In this document: positions 7,555 to 16,460 of the stretch, piece by piece
Numbering within the stretch: position 1 is the first letter of the stretch
Layout of the letters: each line of letters begins with the position of its first letter
From: Lunatibacter sp035460985
GTDB lineage: Bacteria; Bacteroidota; Bacteroidia; Cytophagales; Cyclobacteriaceae
Reading direction: 5' to 3'
NCBI GenBank assembly: GCA_035460985.1
Contig: DATHWC010000045.1
Location: forward strand, 1 to 28,884
DNA length: 28,884 bases
Notes under the pieces: generated by a model
The model's input: only the letters and a program-made list of their open reading frames with translations
Told to the model about the DNA's origin: nothing
The model's database searches: none
Program-made: the position numbers and the translations under genes

Positions 7555-10500
7555 TTACCTCAGCAGGTACATTTTTCCGTATCCCTTTTTAAACGCCTTG
7601 TCTCCGGCAGAGGACCTGTGTTCCATAAACTGACCGTTTTTTCGCACCAAAACCCTGTATATGTAGACTCCATTGGCGAGTTGATCGCCGTATTCGTCCT
7701 TTCCATCCCACGCGTATTCTGTGAGGTTATTTCCGATTCGGATTGGACCAAGTTCGTCCTGAAATATTTCCCGCACCACTTTCCCCGTAACTGTCATGAT
7801 TTGAATTTTGATTTCATCCGGCACCTCGGCCCCAGTCACTGTAAATACAAACCTGACACTGGTGCTAAAGGGATTCGGGTATGGATAAAAATTGGTTATT
7901 TGACTTTCATTGACCACCTCAAAGTTTACTTCATAGGGTTTATCCCCCGCCGGGTTACCGGAGGCGTCACTGGCATTTACCCTCAGTGTATAAATCCCAT
8001 CCTCAAGTGGCCCAGGCTGTAATTCTATCTTAAAATCACTGTTTTCCGTCGCTTCAAACCACTTAACTTGAGGATTGCTAAAACTAATCCGTTCGAAATC
8101 ACATCCCTCACAAGGTCTCTTAATCATTAATTCCATGCCGAGTGTGTCCTTTTTCAACGAATACCGGTTTTCATCTTTGATCAGTGTAGAAATCAACACA
8201 TTCGGAGAAACGATATCACCATCCATGATATACATGCCGTCGAAATGAACATCCAGTACCGGATTGAGGTCGTCTCCTTCCACGATAAAATACTCCGGCA
8301 AATCCATGATATTATTGCGGAAACGTTGTTCCATAAAAATCCGTGGATTGGCAAAAACATTTACCGAATTTCTTCCTCCCTTGCCTCTAGAGGCAAATGG
8401 AATACTGAAGGAATGCTTCTCCCCCGCCTTGACTGCGGGTATTTTTTTGGAAAACCGCTCTATCCTGCGCTGATTAAGGTTGTTAAAACTCCATTCAACA
8501 GTAATGGAATCGGGAAAGTCGTAGGCAGCTATGTTGTAAAATTCAAATTCCAGCTCAGACTCCTGGCCTTCAAACAACCGGATCTGATCCTGTCTGCTTT
8601 TGAGCACCAATACTCCTTCGGGAACGCCGGAATAATTGACCTGCCACCGATCCAACTGTTCGGGTGCCTCCGCTTCTCCGTCCTCCAGCGCGTATTTCAG
8701 CCGCAGGAAGGGATAGTCCTCCGGATTTACCGATGTCAGGTCAACCTGATCCCCCTGAATACGGGGAATCAGGGTAACTTCCCCCCCGTCAGGGGTGACC
8801 CCTATAAGATCAAAGGAGGAAAGTTCCGGATTGAAAAAGTCCTTTTCTTTTACCGTGTTAAAAAAAGTAATCCAGTCCGAAGCGGGACCAACCAATGGAG
8901 ATACAATGCTTCCATTGGGGAAATACCCGTTTAATGTGGTTTCATAGGTCAGGATTTGAGCTTCCGGGGAATCTTCCAGCTTGGGATCTGGGACAAGCTC
9001 CACGGCATCCCCTGCCCGCAATCCCTTTCGTCCAAATAAAATATAGGGATCTCCAGTCTTCAAATTTCGGATAGTTGCTTCATTGGCTCCTATTTCCTTC
9101 ATTTTCATAATCACTTCCTCCGGCCAATCCGAGAAAGTCACATTCCCCACCGAAAAAATGAACACATAATCCCCCTCATTCATATTATTGATAAAATCAA
9201 TAAGCATGGTCTGACCGGGCTGGGTGATCCACTGGTTTCGGATATTCTGAATGATTTGAGGCGATCTCCCACAACTCTTTCCATCTAGCACATCAATATT
9301 GGTGAGCGGAACAGGCAGATAGGGAAAAAGGGTTTTGTCCTCAAAGGCCAGCAATCCCAAAGATCCCGGATGACAGAATCTGCCAGCTGCGTCCAATATA
9401 TAGGCTACCCCGTTTATCAGAACCTGGTTGTTTTCAGGCCCAAGTCCTTCAGCTTCGGGACCGAATGTGAAGATATCGATGTTCATTCTGGATTCCTGAA
9501 ATTTCCATTCCCTTCTTTCCAAGTCAGGTTGAATGTTTTCAAGGCGGTTTGCGACAAACTGTGGCAATCGACGTTGGGTCCACCCCTCGGGACCATTTCT
9601 GATAAAGGAAAAGCTGGAGGAACTCCATTCCCCATTTTCACCTTCCCGGGGTTCCAAAAAGCGGCTTCTCCAGTAAAATGTAATGGAATCTCTAAGAGCA
9701 AGCTGCTGGAAAAGATCAACATCCCACCGGGCCAAATTGGCCGAAGTCAATCTGACCTCTCTTCTTGCAGCGCTGGAAAAATCAGCGGCCGTATCCAACT
9801 GGATCACCAGATTTCGATCTTCTATGGATTTCCCGGGTATTTGGGACACAAGTTCCACCTGACGGGTATTCACGATGGAAAATTCTATAGGTTTTAAATT
9901 CAACGTACCACTCAGTGGCACATAGCGTGTCACCATCGCCACATTGTTGGCATAGGTGAGCTCATCGATATGTCGCCGCTTGTTCACCTCTATGGTGAAG
10001 ATGTTGTCCCCAAAGGCATTGACGCCAACGTTGGGTATATTTAAAACTAAAGTATCTTTCCTAAATATAGGCGCTAACCGCTCCAGTTCATAGGAAATGC
10101 TCGTGCCATCCGGAAATTGGCGGGTCACATTTATCTCCATGGAGTCCAAATCCACCCTACCAATATTTCGAACCACCATTGAAAGTCGCATAGAATCCAG
10201 CAAAGAACTCAGGGGTGCGTCATCTAGTCCCGACAATGTTACCTCTTCCCCTGATATCGCATAGTCCGCTTTATTCGCCGGAAATATTCTAACCCCTGGA
10301 TCACCCAACATGATCATCTGGTCGGCATGACTGCGGTTGACCTCGGAGAAACCATAGCGACTATACATCAGTTTATCAGATTCGATTTTTATTTTACCCA
10401 CAGTCTGATGGATCAGCGAAGAATCCGCAAATGCTTTGGTATAGAAAGATTCACTGTACCTTCGCAAGTACACATCAATACCGATATCAGCATGGGCCAG

Positions 10501-12585
10501 AAAATTAGAGGCACCTCGGTCGGGGGTATTGATCCAGTCTTCTCCGAATGTATACGCAGCACCAAATGCGTTACCCGCATCACATCCATTCAGAAGTAAT
10601 ACGGGATATTTCCCCTTATTCCTATAGTTGAGTTCATTGACACTGGCAAAGCCTATGTCCACATCCGTTACTGAAGGAGCTGCGTGACCAAAAAAAGTCA
10701 CGAGACTGACTCCTTCGTTGACCTGATCGGACACATTTATCAGTTCAACGGTTGCATTGGTACGTTTCCGGATCGTAGAAACATTTCCGCCCAGGTAAAT
10801 GTCCTCCGCAACGGCTTTAAAACCATTGAGAAAATTGAAAAAACGTTCCAATTCAAAAGCAGACCTTCCCCCACTCAAGTGCAATACATTCTTTTGCCAA
10901 TCTTCCTGTACTCCCAGTGCTTCCTTTTCCTTGATTTTGTCTAAGTAGCTGGCCACATCATCCGGGGTTCGGGCGGGAAGTCTACCTACCGCAATATCCT
11001 GACGCATGGGTTCTTCTGGATCAAGTCCCACCGTAAATTGGTTGTCCGAATAGGGGTATCCAAATGTGGGAACCAATTCCTGAAAGGAGAAAATTGACGG
11101 ATTGTTTCTATAATAATAATTCACATTCCCCGACCGCTGTGTATTGTATATACCAAAAGCCCTGCCTATCAACAAGAGGTTCTCAGGCTGATATTTCGGA
11201 TAGTAAGCTTGTAGAAAATCCCGCACCGCTAATGGGGATTTTTCCCCAAAGGAAAATTGGTTATACAATTGGTCGATATTTACAGTTAATGTATCGTATC
11301 CACCCCCCGCGGGGGATGCGCGGTGGGCAGCATAAGCTTGAACAGGATTTCCGTAGGTAGCAGCGGGCCGTTCAAGTAACGCGTTGGAAATGATTATAAA
11401 ATTGGCAGGTTGGTCTAGAATGTTTCTAAATCTAACCCGCTGCAACACATTTGGTTCTATGGTGGATACTGTAGACTGTATCATTAATTCGGATGTAAAA
11501 CCCGCTCTTCCAGCACCGGTTTCAAGTACACCATTGCTTATGCTTACTGCATTTCGAACAACACCGTAAATATCACTCTTATCAAACGCCACATAGGACC
11601 CCGTCACACCGGGAATTTGGATTTTGCTCAACCCAGGAGGGAAATGAAGGGTTTGCTGGTCCATATCTCCAGAAATTACGGGTGTAGTGTAATCCACCCG
11701 TATATAGTTTACGGAAATATTGTCAACTGCATTCTCCAGGCCAAGTGAAGCTACCCTCACTACTAGGTTCCCGCTCGGGCTAAAATCCGAAGGAGTAAGA
11801 TTTTCCCTGATTACCTGATTTTCGAACCCTCCATATTCATATGGGCCCAATTCTCTCAAACCTGCCAAAGAAGGCCCTATCTGTACAGAAGTTCGGTGAT
11901 TGGTTTCCGAACGACCGACGACACTGAGTTCCAGTCTGGGTCCCGGGGCGTTCTGAATGGCTCCAAGATTGTTATAATTGAATACTCGGTTGTTTCCCCT
12001 GGCGATATTTGTCCCCGTCCATCCTTGGCCCTGATCGTAGGTAGACAGCCTTACACCTGGAAAATACGTTCTTCCCAAGGAATATTGTTCGGCAAAATCC
12101 TGAATTAAACGCTTCTGATAAGAAGACACCGCGGGAACCTCAGGAGCTGGTAATCCACGCACCTGCATTCTTTTACCCCGAACGCCGGGTGTAACCGTTA
12201 AAAAAAACGCAGTGGTATCATTATGAGTATTGTAATACGGGTTGGGAATTTCATTGGGATTTTGGTAAAGCCCTCTATCCAAGGTGGCATCGTTTTTCGT
12301 CCCGACAAATTCAATAAAATCCTGAGCATCGAACACACCATCTTCCTGTCCATCAACATGAACAGCAACCTCTTGGCCTCTATGATAAACACGTATATCC
12401 CTAGGGTCGAGGCTGGTCATATTGATACCGGATGCGGACAGGGTCGTAAAACTAAGCCGATAAACACTGTTAGACGCCGTAGGTATCTTGTAGTAATCCC
12501 TTGAAAAATCTATCCATCGGTTATTTTGCCCGAAGGCACCAACAAACGTAAAACAAAGTAAAATAAAAAGCATCTTCTCCTTCAT
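7555..12585 (-). CDS. porU2: PorU2-type C25 cysteine peptidase, putative T9SS sortase
   Basis: A very large protein, 1676 residues from the ATG at 12585, which opens a clean signal peptide (MKEKMLFILLCFTFVGAFG) 5 bases after the porV-like stop. An in-frame ATG at 12606 would add 7 residues and overlap that gene. The C25 (gingipain) domain spans about 430-770 with the catalytic dyad His634 (TFFGHAAPS) and Cys668 (LLLNGCDAG). A CARDB-like stretch follows (about 800-890). Residues about 1034-1189 then resemble the ILEI/FAM3 fold, with DFINNMNEGDYVFIFSVG and YILFGRKG blocks. More beta-sandwich repeats follow, and a sorting-type domain starts at YPYPNPF (about 1567) and includes GVYIYRV. PorU cleaves and re-attaches T9SS cargo at the cell surface with PorV; this longer homologue pairs with a PorV-like gene just upstream. 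The assignment as a PorU2-like sortase is family inference; activity is not shown. Confidence 0.88.
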   Translation of the reverse strand: MKEKMLFILLCFTFVGAFGQNNRWIDFSRDYYKIPTASNSVYRLSFTTLSASGINMTSLDPRDIRVYHRGQEVAVHVDGQEDGVFDAQDFIEFVGTKNDATLDRGLYQNPNEIPNPYYNTHNDTTAFFLTVTPGVRGKRMQVRGLPAPEVPAVSSYQKRLIQDFAEQYSLGRTYFPGVRLSTYDQGQGWTGTNIARGNNRVFNYNNLGAIQNAPGPRLELSVVGRSETNHRTSVQIGPSLAGLRELGPYEYGGFENQVIRENLTPSDFSPSGNLVVRVASLGLENAVDNISVNYIRVDYTTPVISGDMDQQTLHFPPGLSKIQIPGVTGSYVAFDKSDIYGVVRNAVSISNGVLETGAGRAGFTSELMIQSTVSTIEPNVLQRVRFRNILDQPANFIIISNALLERPAATYGNPVQAYAAHRASPAGGGYDTLTVNIDQLYNQFSFGEKSPLAVRDFLQAYYPKYQPENLLLIGRAFGIYNTQRSGNVNYYYRNNPSIFSFQELVPTFGYPYSDNQFTVGLDPEEPMRQDIAVGRLPARTPDDVASYLDKIKEKEALGVQEDWQKNVLHLSGGRSAFELERFFNFLNGFKAVAEDIYLGGNVSTIRKRTNATVELINVSDQVNEGVSLVTFFGHAAPSVTDVDIGFASVNELNYRNKGKYPVLLLNGCDAGNAFGAAYTFGEDWINTPDRGASNFLAHADIGIDVYLRRYSESFYTKAFADSSLIHQTVGKIKIESDKLMYSRYGFSEVNRSHADQMIMLGDPGVRIFPANKADYAISGEEVTLSGLDDAPLSSLLDSMRLSMVVRNIGRVDLDSMEINVTRQFPDGTSISYELERLAPIFRKDTLVLNIPNVGVNAFGDNIFTIEVNKRRHIDELTYANNVAMVTRYVPLSGTLNLKPIEFSIVNTRQVELVSQIPGKSIEDRNLVIQLDTAADFSSAARREVRLTSANLARWDVDLFQQLALRDSITFYWRSRFLEPREGENGEWSSSSFSFIRNGPEGWTQRRLPQFVANRLENIQPDLERREWKFQESRMNIDIFTFGPEAEGLGPENNQVLINGVAYILDAAGRFCHPGSLGLLAFEDKTLFPYLPVPLTNIDVLDGKSCGRSPQIIQNIRNQWITQPGQTMLIDFINNMNEGDYVFIFSVGNVTFSDWPEEVIMKMKEIGANEATIRNLKTGDPYILFGRKGLRAGDAVELVPDPKLEDSPEAQILTYETTLNGYFPNGSIVSPLVGPASDWITFFNTVKEKDFFNPELSSFDLIGVTPDGGEVTLIPRIQGDQVDLTSVNPEDYPFLRLKYALEDGEAEAPEQLDRWQVNYSGVPEGVLVLKSRQDQIRLFEGQESELEFEFYNIAAYDFPDSITVEWSFNNLNQRRIERFSKKIPAVKAGEKHSFSIPFASRGKGGRNSVNVFANPRIFMEQRFRNNIMDLPEYFIVEGDDLNPVLDVHFDGMYIMDGDIVSPNVLISTLIKDENRYSLKKDTLGMELMIKRPCEGCDFERISFSNPQVKWFEATENSDFKIELQPGPLEDGIYTLRVNASDASGNPAGDKPYEVNFEVVNESQITNFYPYPNPFSTSVRFVFTVTGAEVPDEIKIQIMTVTGKVVREIFQDELGPIRIGNNLTEYAWDGKDEYGDQLANGVYIYRVLVRKNGQFMEHRSSAGDKAFKKGYGKMYLLR

Positions 12586-12590
12586 ACCTG

Positions 12591-13706
12591 TCACTGTTGA
12601 CTCCATCCTCGATTTAGTCTAAAATTCTCTTTTAGCGGATTTAGACTCACCTTTACGCTAAATACGTGGGAATACGGTGTCTCCGAAACGCTTCCAATAT
12701 CAGTAAGTGCATAATCGATTTGCACGTTACCGCTTAATAAAAATCCGAGTCCAAAGCTTGGCTGAAATGAGGTATAGTAGCTCTCATCAAAATCTCTTAA
12801 TCGCTGTACATTCCCGCCGCCCAGACGCAGCGAAGCTGTATTGTTGTAGGTAAGCTCTATTCCCGTCCTAGGATCCACACTTACCAAATCTGTGGCAAAA
12901 ACGGTGTTTCTTCTTCCGTCGAAGGAGAAGTCTAAATCAAACACCCACTGCAGCCGCAGTAATTCTGAAAACTCAAAATGCTTCCCTACACTGAAGACGG
13001 CCCTTGGCATGGTTAATTCAATGCTGTTGGTAGGTATTTCATTGTTGGTTTGGGCGTAAATTTCCCGAACCAAGTCGGCATTGTGTGTCCATGCATTAAA
13101 GGTGGTAGTCACATCACGCAGCATCAATCCGAATTGCCAACTTTCATAGAGGTAAATGGCTCCAACATCCAATCCAAATCCCCAGGCATTTGCGAACTTA
13201 CCCACGTTGCGATGAATAACCTTTGCATTGACCCCCATTTTAAACCCATCGCTAATATCTCTGGCATACGATAGCATCAGGGCATAATCGGCGGCATTGA
13301 AAAATTGGATATTGTTGTAATTCAAGGCTCCGTTTGCATCATATAAAAACCGGGTATCCGGGATGTCGTCGACACCAAAACGGATAAGGGTGATGGCAAT
13401 TTGATTGTCCTCCTGGATGTTCGTCGTAAAGGCACCATAGTCAAACTTGGCAATTCCCGCAAAATATTCAGCATGCATTAGGGCGAATTCATATTCATGT
13501 GCCACACCGATAAGTCCAGCAGGATTCCAGTAAGCCGCTGTCACATCCCTTACCGCACTCACCTGTGCTCCACCCATTCCCAACGCCCTTGCCCCTATCC
13601 CTATGTTCATGAATTCATTGGAATATTTTGGTGCTATCCCTTGAGAACTGGCCTGAAAAACAAAGGCTAAGAAGAATAGTAAATAAAAATATCCCCTGAT
13701 AATCAT
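12591..13706 (-). CDS. porV2: PorV/PorQ-family outer-membrane protein (PorV2-like)
   Basis: A 371-residue outer-membrane beta-barrel protein. The ATG at 13706 opens a signal peptide (MIIRGYFYLLFFLAFVFQASSQ); extending further to 13721 would use a TTG. The mature N-terminus has the family hallmark NIGIGARALGMGGAQVS followed by AAYWNPAGL, as in PorV/PorQ and FadL-like barrels. The rest is alternating beta-strands to the C-terminus. PorV shuttles cargo from the T9SS translocon to the PorU sortase. This gene lies immediately upstream of a PorU2-like sortase with only 5 bases between stop and start, so the two are translationally linked and very likely form a sortase-carrier pair. A single-mismatch -7-like element (TTACTTTG, 13730-13737) precedes it. 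Confidence 0.87.
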   Translation of the reverse strand: MIIRGYFYLLFFLAFVFQASSQGIAPKYSNEFMNIGIGARALGMGGAQVSAVRDVTAAYWNPAGLIGVAHEYEFALMHAEYFAGIAKFDYGAFTTNIQEDNQIAITLIRFGVDDIPDTRFLYDANGALNYNNIQFFNAADYALMLSYARDISDGFKMGVNAKVIHRNVGKFANAWGFGLDVGAIYLYESWQFGLMLRDVTTTFNAWTHNADLVREIYAQTNNEIPTNSIELTMPRAVFSVGKHFEFSELLRLQWVFDLDFSFDGRRNTVFATDLVSVDPRTGIELTYNNTASLRLGGGNVQRLRDFDESYYTSFQPSFGLGFLLSGNVQIDYALTDIGSVSETPYSHVFSVKVSLNPLKENFRLNRGWSQQ

Positions 13707-14113
13707 AAGATTAATACACAACCCAGTTGCAAAGTAAATAGAAAATGGATAGGTAAATATGATGTAAATAGAATTTCTTGAAATTTATTTCCAAGATGTA
13801 CGGAAGCGGACATAAAATTGTCCACTGATAAACCATTATGTTATTTATAAATCGTCTTTCTGCCACTGTCAGGAAACTTTTTCAAAAATCCGCACCCGGA
13901 TCCATTCAGGTAAAAACGGCATTTAAATGGTTTTAGAGGTTAATTTCCGATAGAACTGCGTAAAAAAGGTATTTGGTATTACCTTTATCTATGCATTGCC
14001 AAGTACCCTCGCTAAACTTGGTACAATTTTTCTCTATGAATGAAATGTAACTACGCAAATGCTCAATACACCCCATTACAATATTAACACCCACATATGA
14101 AATCAACAGACCT
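13707..14113. other. Divergent intergenic region between porV2-like and padR genes
   Basis: These 407 bases hold no gene I can support. They contain two candidate dyads on the padR side: AAAGGTA-N8-TACCTTT (13965-13986) and GTACC-N12-GGTAC (14003-14024). There is also a one-mismatch -7-like element for the leftward gene. A 65-codon minus-strand frame (13933-14130) crosses the padR start and looks spurious. Confidence 0.5.
13965..13986 (+). promoter_or_regulatory. 7-bp dyad upstream of padR, candidate operator
   Basis: AAAGGTA and TACCTTT are perfect inverted arms around 8 bases that themselves repeat GGTAT. PadR proteins bind dyads in their own promoters and are usually autoregulated. The site lies 128 bases before the padR start, rather far, so the assignment is tentative. 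Confidence 0.25.
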
Positions 14114-14482
14114 ATGAAAGCTTCAAACACAAAGATACAGATGCGAAAAGGAATACTCGAATGCTGTATTTTGCATATAATATCCAGAGAGGAGGTCTAT
14201 GCCAGCGATATGATGGAGGAGCTTAAAGAAGCCAATCTGATTATTGTGGAAGGCACACTCTACCCATTGCTCAATCGGCTGAAGCAAGCCGGGCTGGTTC
14301 GCTACCGCTGGGTAGAATCCGACTCCGGGCCGCCTAGGAAATATTATGCCATCACGGACCTTGGAATAGAATTCCTTCAGGAACTGTCCAGCACATGGCA
14401 TACGCTGGACCATTCGGTAAATTCCATCCTGTCAAAAACCTCCACGTCAGGACCACCTGCAGGAGTATCACCCTTAAGTTAA
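14114..14482 (+). CDS. PadR-family transcriptional regulator
   Basis: A 122-residue winged-helix protein. The PadR domain covers about residues 10-90, with the recognition region EGTLYPLLNRLKQAGLV (46-62) and the wing GPPRKYYAITDLG (72-84). This is the compact PadR type: the helix after the wing is short, and the C-terminal 25 residues are Ser/Pro/Gly-rich and probably disordered. PadR proteins are dimeric, mostly repressors that respond to small molecules or envelope stress. The gene is followed after 28 bases by a PspC-domain protein, an arrangement that recurs in Bacteroidota. I infer that this regulator controls the pair. Confidence 0.92.
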   Translation: MKASNTKIQMRKGILECCILHIISREEVYASDMMEELKEANLIIVEGTLYPLLNRLKQAGLVRYRWVESDSGPPRKYYAITDLGIEFLQELSSTWHTLDHSVNSILSKTSTSGPPAGVSPLS

Positions 14483-14510
14483 GATGCCCAATTATTAAAG
14501 ACATATTTCC

Positions 14511-16409
14511 ATGAAAAAGACAATCAGTATCAATATCAGCGGCATTCTATTCCATATCGAAGAAGATGGGTATACGACACTCAAAAAATACCTGGATGCC
14601 ATCAACGAGCATTTCTCTCATTATGAAGACAACCACGAGATCATCACCGACATCGAAAACCGAATCGCTGAGATATTTCTCAGCAACTTAAAAAACAACA
14701 AACAGGTCATCACGGCTGAAAATGTCAGTAACCTGATTGAAAAGATGGGGACCATTGCGGACTTTGAAGCAGTGGAAAATGATCTTAAACCCGATGTGGA
14801 ATCCCAGAAGGAGGAGAATGATTTCTACAAATACATCACCCCAACCGACCAACAATCCGGTAGGGCCTACCGGAAGCTTACCCGGCTGCCAAACAGTAAG
14901 ATATTGGGAGGGGTATGCGCAGGGTTTGCGAATTATTTTTCCATAGACCCACTTTGGACCAGACTAATCACGATATTACTTCTTTTTAGTGGGCAAATTA
15001 GCATTACCAAGTTGCCATTGACCTTTTTCTCAGATAACCTAAACCTCCGGATATCCTTTGGCCTTTGGACGTTAATCGCCTACGTGTTGCTTTGGGTCAT
15101 ACTTCCTCCTTCATACGAAAAACCGGAGGACAAAAACATTAAGAAACTCTATAGAAACCCCGATGACAGAGTACTGGGAGGCATTGCCAGCGGACTTGCT
15201 GCTTATTTCAATATAGATGTGCTGTGGGTAAGACTGGCGTTTGTGGGATTGATATTTGCGGGAGGATCCGGATTTGTGCTTTACCTTATTCTCTGGATCA
15301 TTACACCCATGGCCAAATCCATCACCGAAAGGATTGAAATGAAAGGTGGTGCGATCACCCTTACCAACATCGAGCAGACTATTCAGGAAAACCTAAACCC
15401 CGAAAATCCCGCCAAGGAGTCTGCGGGTAGAAAATTATTGATGGCTCCGTTCCGGATAATGGGTGAAATAATCAACGGAATTGGGAAAGCTCTCGGCCCC
15501 TTTGGGAGGTTTTTGCTGGAATTTGTACGGGTGGTTTTTGGGTTAATCATTTTCTTCTTGGGCACCACCGTGATTATCCTTCCCCTTCTCTTTTTAGGAA
15601 TTTACACCGAACTGCTCACCAACAATGATTGGGGGTATTTCTTCGAAGGCTTCCCAATTGAAGCGATATCAGAACTCGTCCCCGTATGGTTGGCCATTGC
15701 GGCGTCGGTGTTGGTGTTGATTCCTGGTATTGTTATCACCCTTTTGGGCATAAGCGTACTTATCAAAAGGAGCATAATCGATGCGCCCCTGGGGTTCATT
15801 GCTTTCGGAATCTGGATATTGAGTATTTTGATATGTGCCTTCCAAATCCCCAAAGTGGTCAATCAGTTCAGGGAACAAGCAAGCTTAGAGCTTGATAAAA
15901 CCATACCCCTGCCCCCCCAAACCCTTGTCTTAGCCACTACCGGTTCCGACAAAAGTACGGAATTTGGTGGAGTCACTCTAATCCTCAAAGGATATGATGG
16001 GGAAGTGGGGCTGTTAGAACAGACCTTCACGTCCAACGGTAGAAATAGAGAAGAAGCGTTAAAAAATGCCTCTGAGGTCGGTTACGACTATTCTCTAACA
16101 GACAGCATCCTATCATTTCAAAGGCACTTGGACTTTCCAAACCTCGCTAAGTACAGGGGACAATACCTGCGTCAGACCTTACTCCTGCCCTATGAAACCC
16201 CCTTCGTAATGGAAAGGTCACTTCTTCCCATCCTTCGAAGTACGATCAGTGCGGGAGGGTACAAAAACAGGGATGTCAACGGACGAAACCATTGGGTTTT
16301 TCATGAAGAGGGATTGCTTTGCCTTACATGCACCAGCCACCAGGCGCACACAGAACGCGACAGTTTGACCTTGCTTAAATTTAAAGACAGCTACTTCATG
16401 GTAAAATAA
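14511..16409 (+). CDS. Double-PspC-domain membrane protein
   Basis: A 632-residue protein. The N-terminal soluble region (1-110) begins KKTISINISGILFHIEEDG, as in other Bacteroidota PspC proteins. Two PspC domains follow, at about 120-200 (ILGGVCAGFANYFSIDPLW) and 212-268 (VLGGIASGLAAYFNIDVLW). Three further membrane segments come next (about 343-366, 391-418, 426-445), then a C-terminal domain of about 185 residues that is probably extracytoplasmic. PspC is the membrane sensor of the phage-shock response in proteobacteria, but no PspA or PspF-like gene is present here, so only the domain and not the pathway should be assumed. It follows padR closely (28 bases) and is probably co-transcribed with it. 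It is longer than single PspC proteins because of the domain duplication and the C-terminal domain. Confidence 0.9.
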   Translation: MKKTISINISGILFHIEEDGYTTLKKYLDAINEHFSHYEDNHEIITDIENRIAEIFLSNLKNNKQVITAENVSNLIEKMGTIADFEAVENDLKPDVESQKEENDFYKYITPTDQQSGRAYRKLTRLPNSKILGGVCAGFANYFSIDPLWTRLITILLLFSGQISITKLPLTFFSDNLNLRISFGLWTLIAYVLLWVILPPSYEKPEDKNIKKLYRNPDDRVLGGIASGLAAYFNIDVLWVRLAFVGLIFAGGSGFVLYLILWIITPMAKSITERIEMKGGAITLTNIEQTIQENLNPENPAKESAGRKLLMAPFRIMGEIINGIGKALGPFGRFLLEFVRVVFGLIIFFLGTTVIILPLLFLGIYTELLTNNDWGYFFEGFPIEAISELVPVWLAIAASVLVLIPGIVITLLGISVLIKRSIIDAPLGFIAFGIWILSILICAFQIPKVVNQFREQASLELDKTIPLPPQTLVLATTGSDKSTEFGGVTLILKGYDGEVGLLEQTFTSNGRNREEALKNASEVGYDYSLTDSILSFQRHLDFPNLAKYRGQYLRQTLLLPYETPFVMERSLLPILRSTISAGGYKNRDVNGRNHWVFHEEGLLCLTCTSHQAHTERDSLTLLKFKDSYFMVK

Positions 16410-16434
16410 GGGCCTAACTGTACAGGTAATTCAG

Positions 16435-16442
16435 TATATTTG
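16435..16442 (+). promoter_or_regulatory. -7 element TATATTTG before the beta-CASP gene
   Basis: An exact match to the Bacteroidota TAnnTTTG element, 18 bases upstream of the ATG at 16461. No convincing -33 TTTG is visible. Its position argues that the gene starts at 16461 and not at the in-frame TTG at 16440, which lies inside the element. Confidence 0.5.
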
Positions 16443-16460
16443 ATTGAAAAATATCAAAAC

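Noticed and set aside
8245..8934. 229-codon plus-strand frame inside the sortase gene
   Set aside because: It lies wholly antisense to the PorU2-like gene, whose domains and active site are clear. Long antisense frames are expected there.
9370..9897. 175-codon plus-strand frame inside the sortase gene
   Set aside because: Antisense to a well-supported gene, with no recognisable motif.
11304..11315. GC-rich palindrome CCCCCGCGGGGG
   Set aside because: It lies within the sortase coding region and simply encodes a Pro-Ala-Gly-Gly stretch; no sign of regulatory use.
13707..13721. TTG-initiated extension of the porV2-like gene
   Set aside because: The ATG at 13706 opens a complete signal peptide; the extension adds only five residues with a rare start codon.
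13933..14130. 65-codon minus-strand frame between the porV2-like and padR genes
   Set aside because: It overlaps the padR start and the putative promoter region, and has no signal or motif beyond a short hydrophobic start.
16440..16460. Upstream TTG start for the beta-CASP protein
   Set aside because: It overlaps an exact -7 element, and the ATG at 16461 begins the conserved N-terminus.
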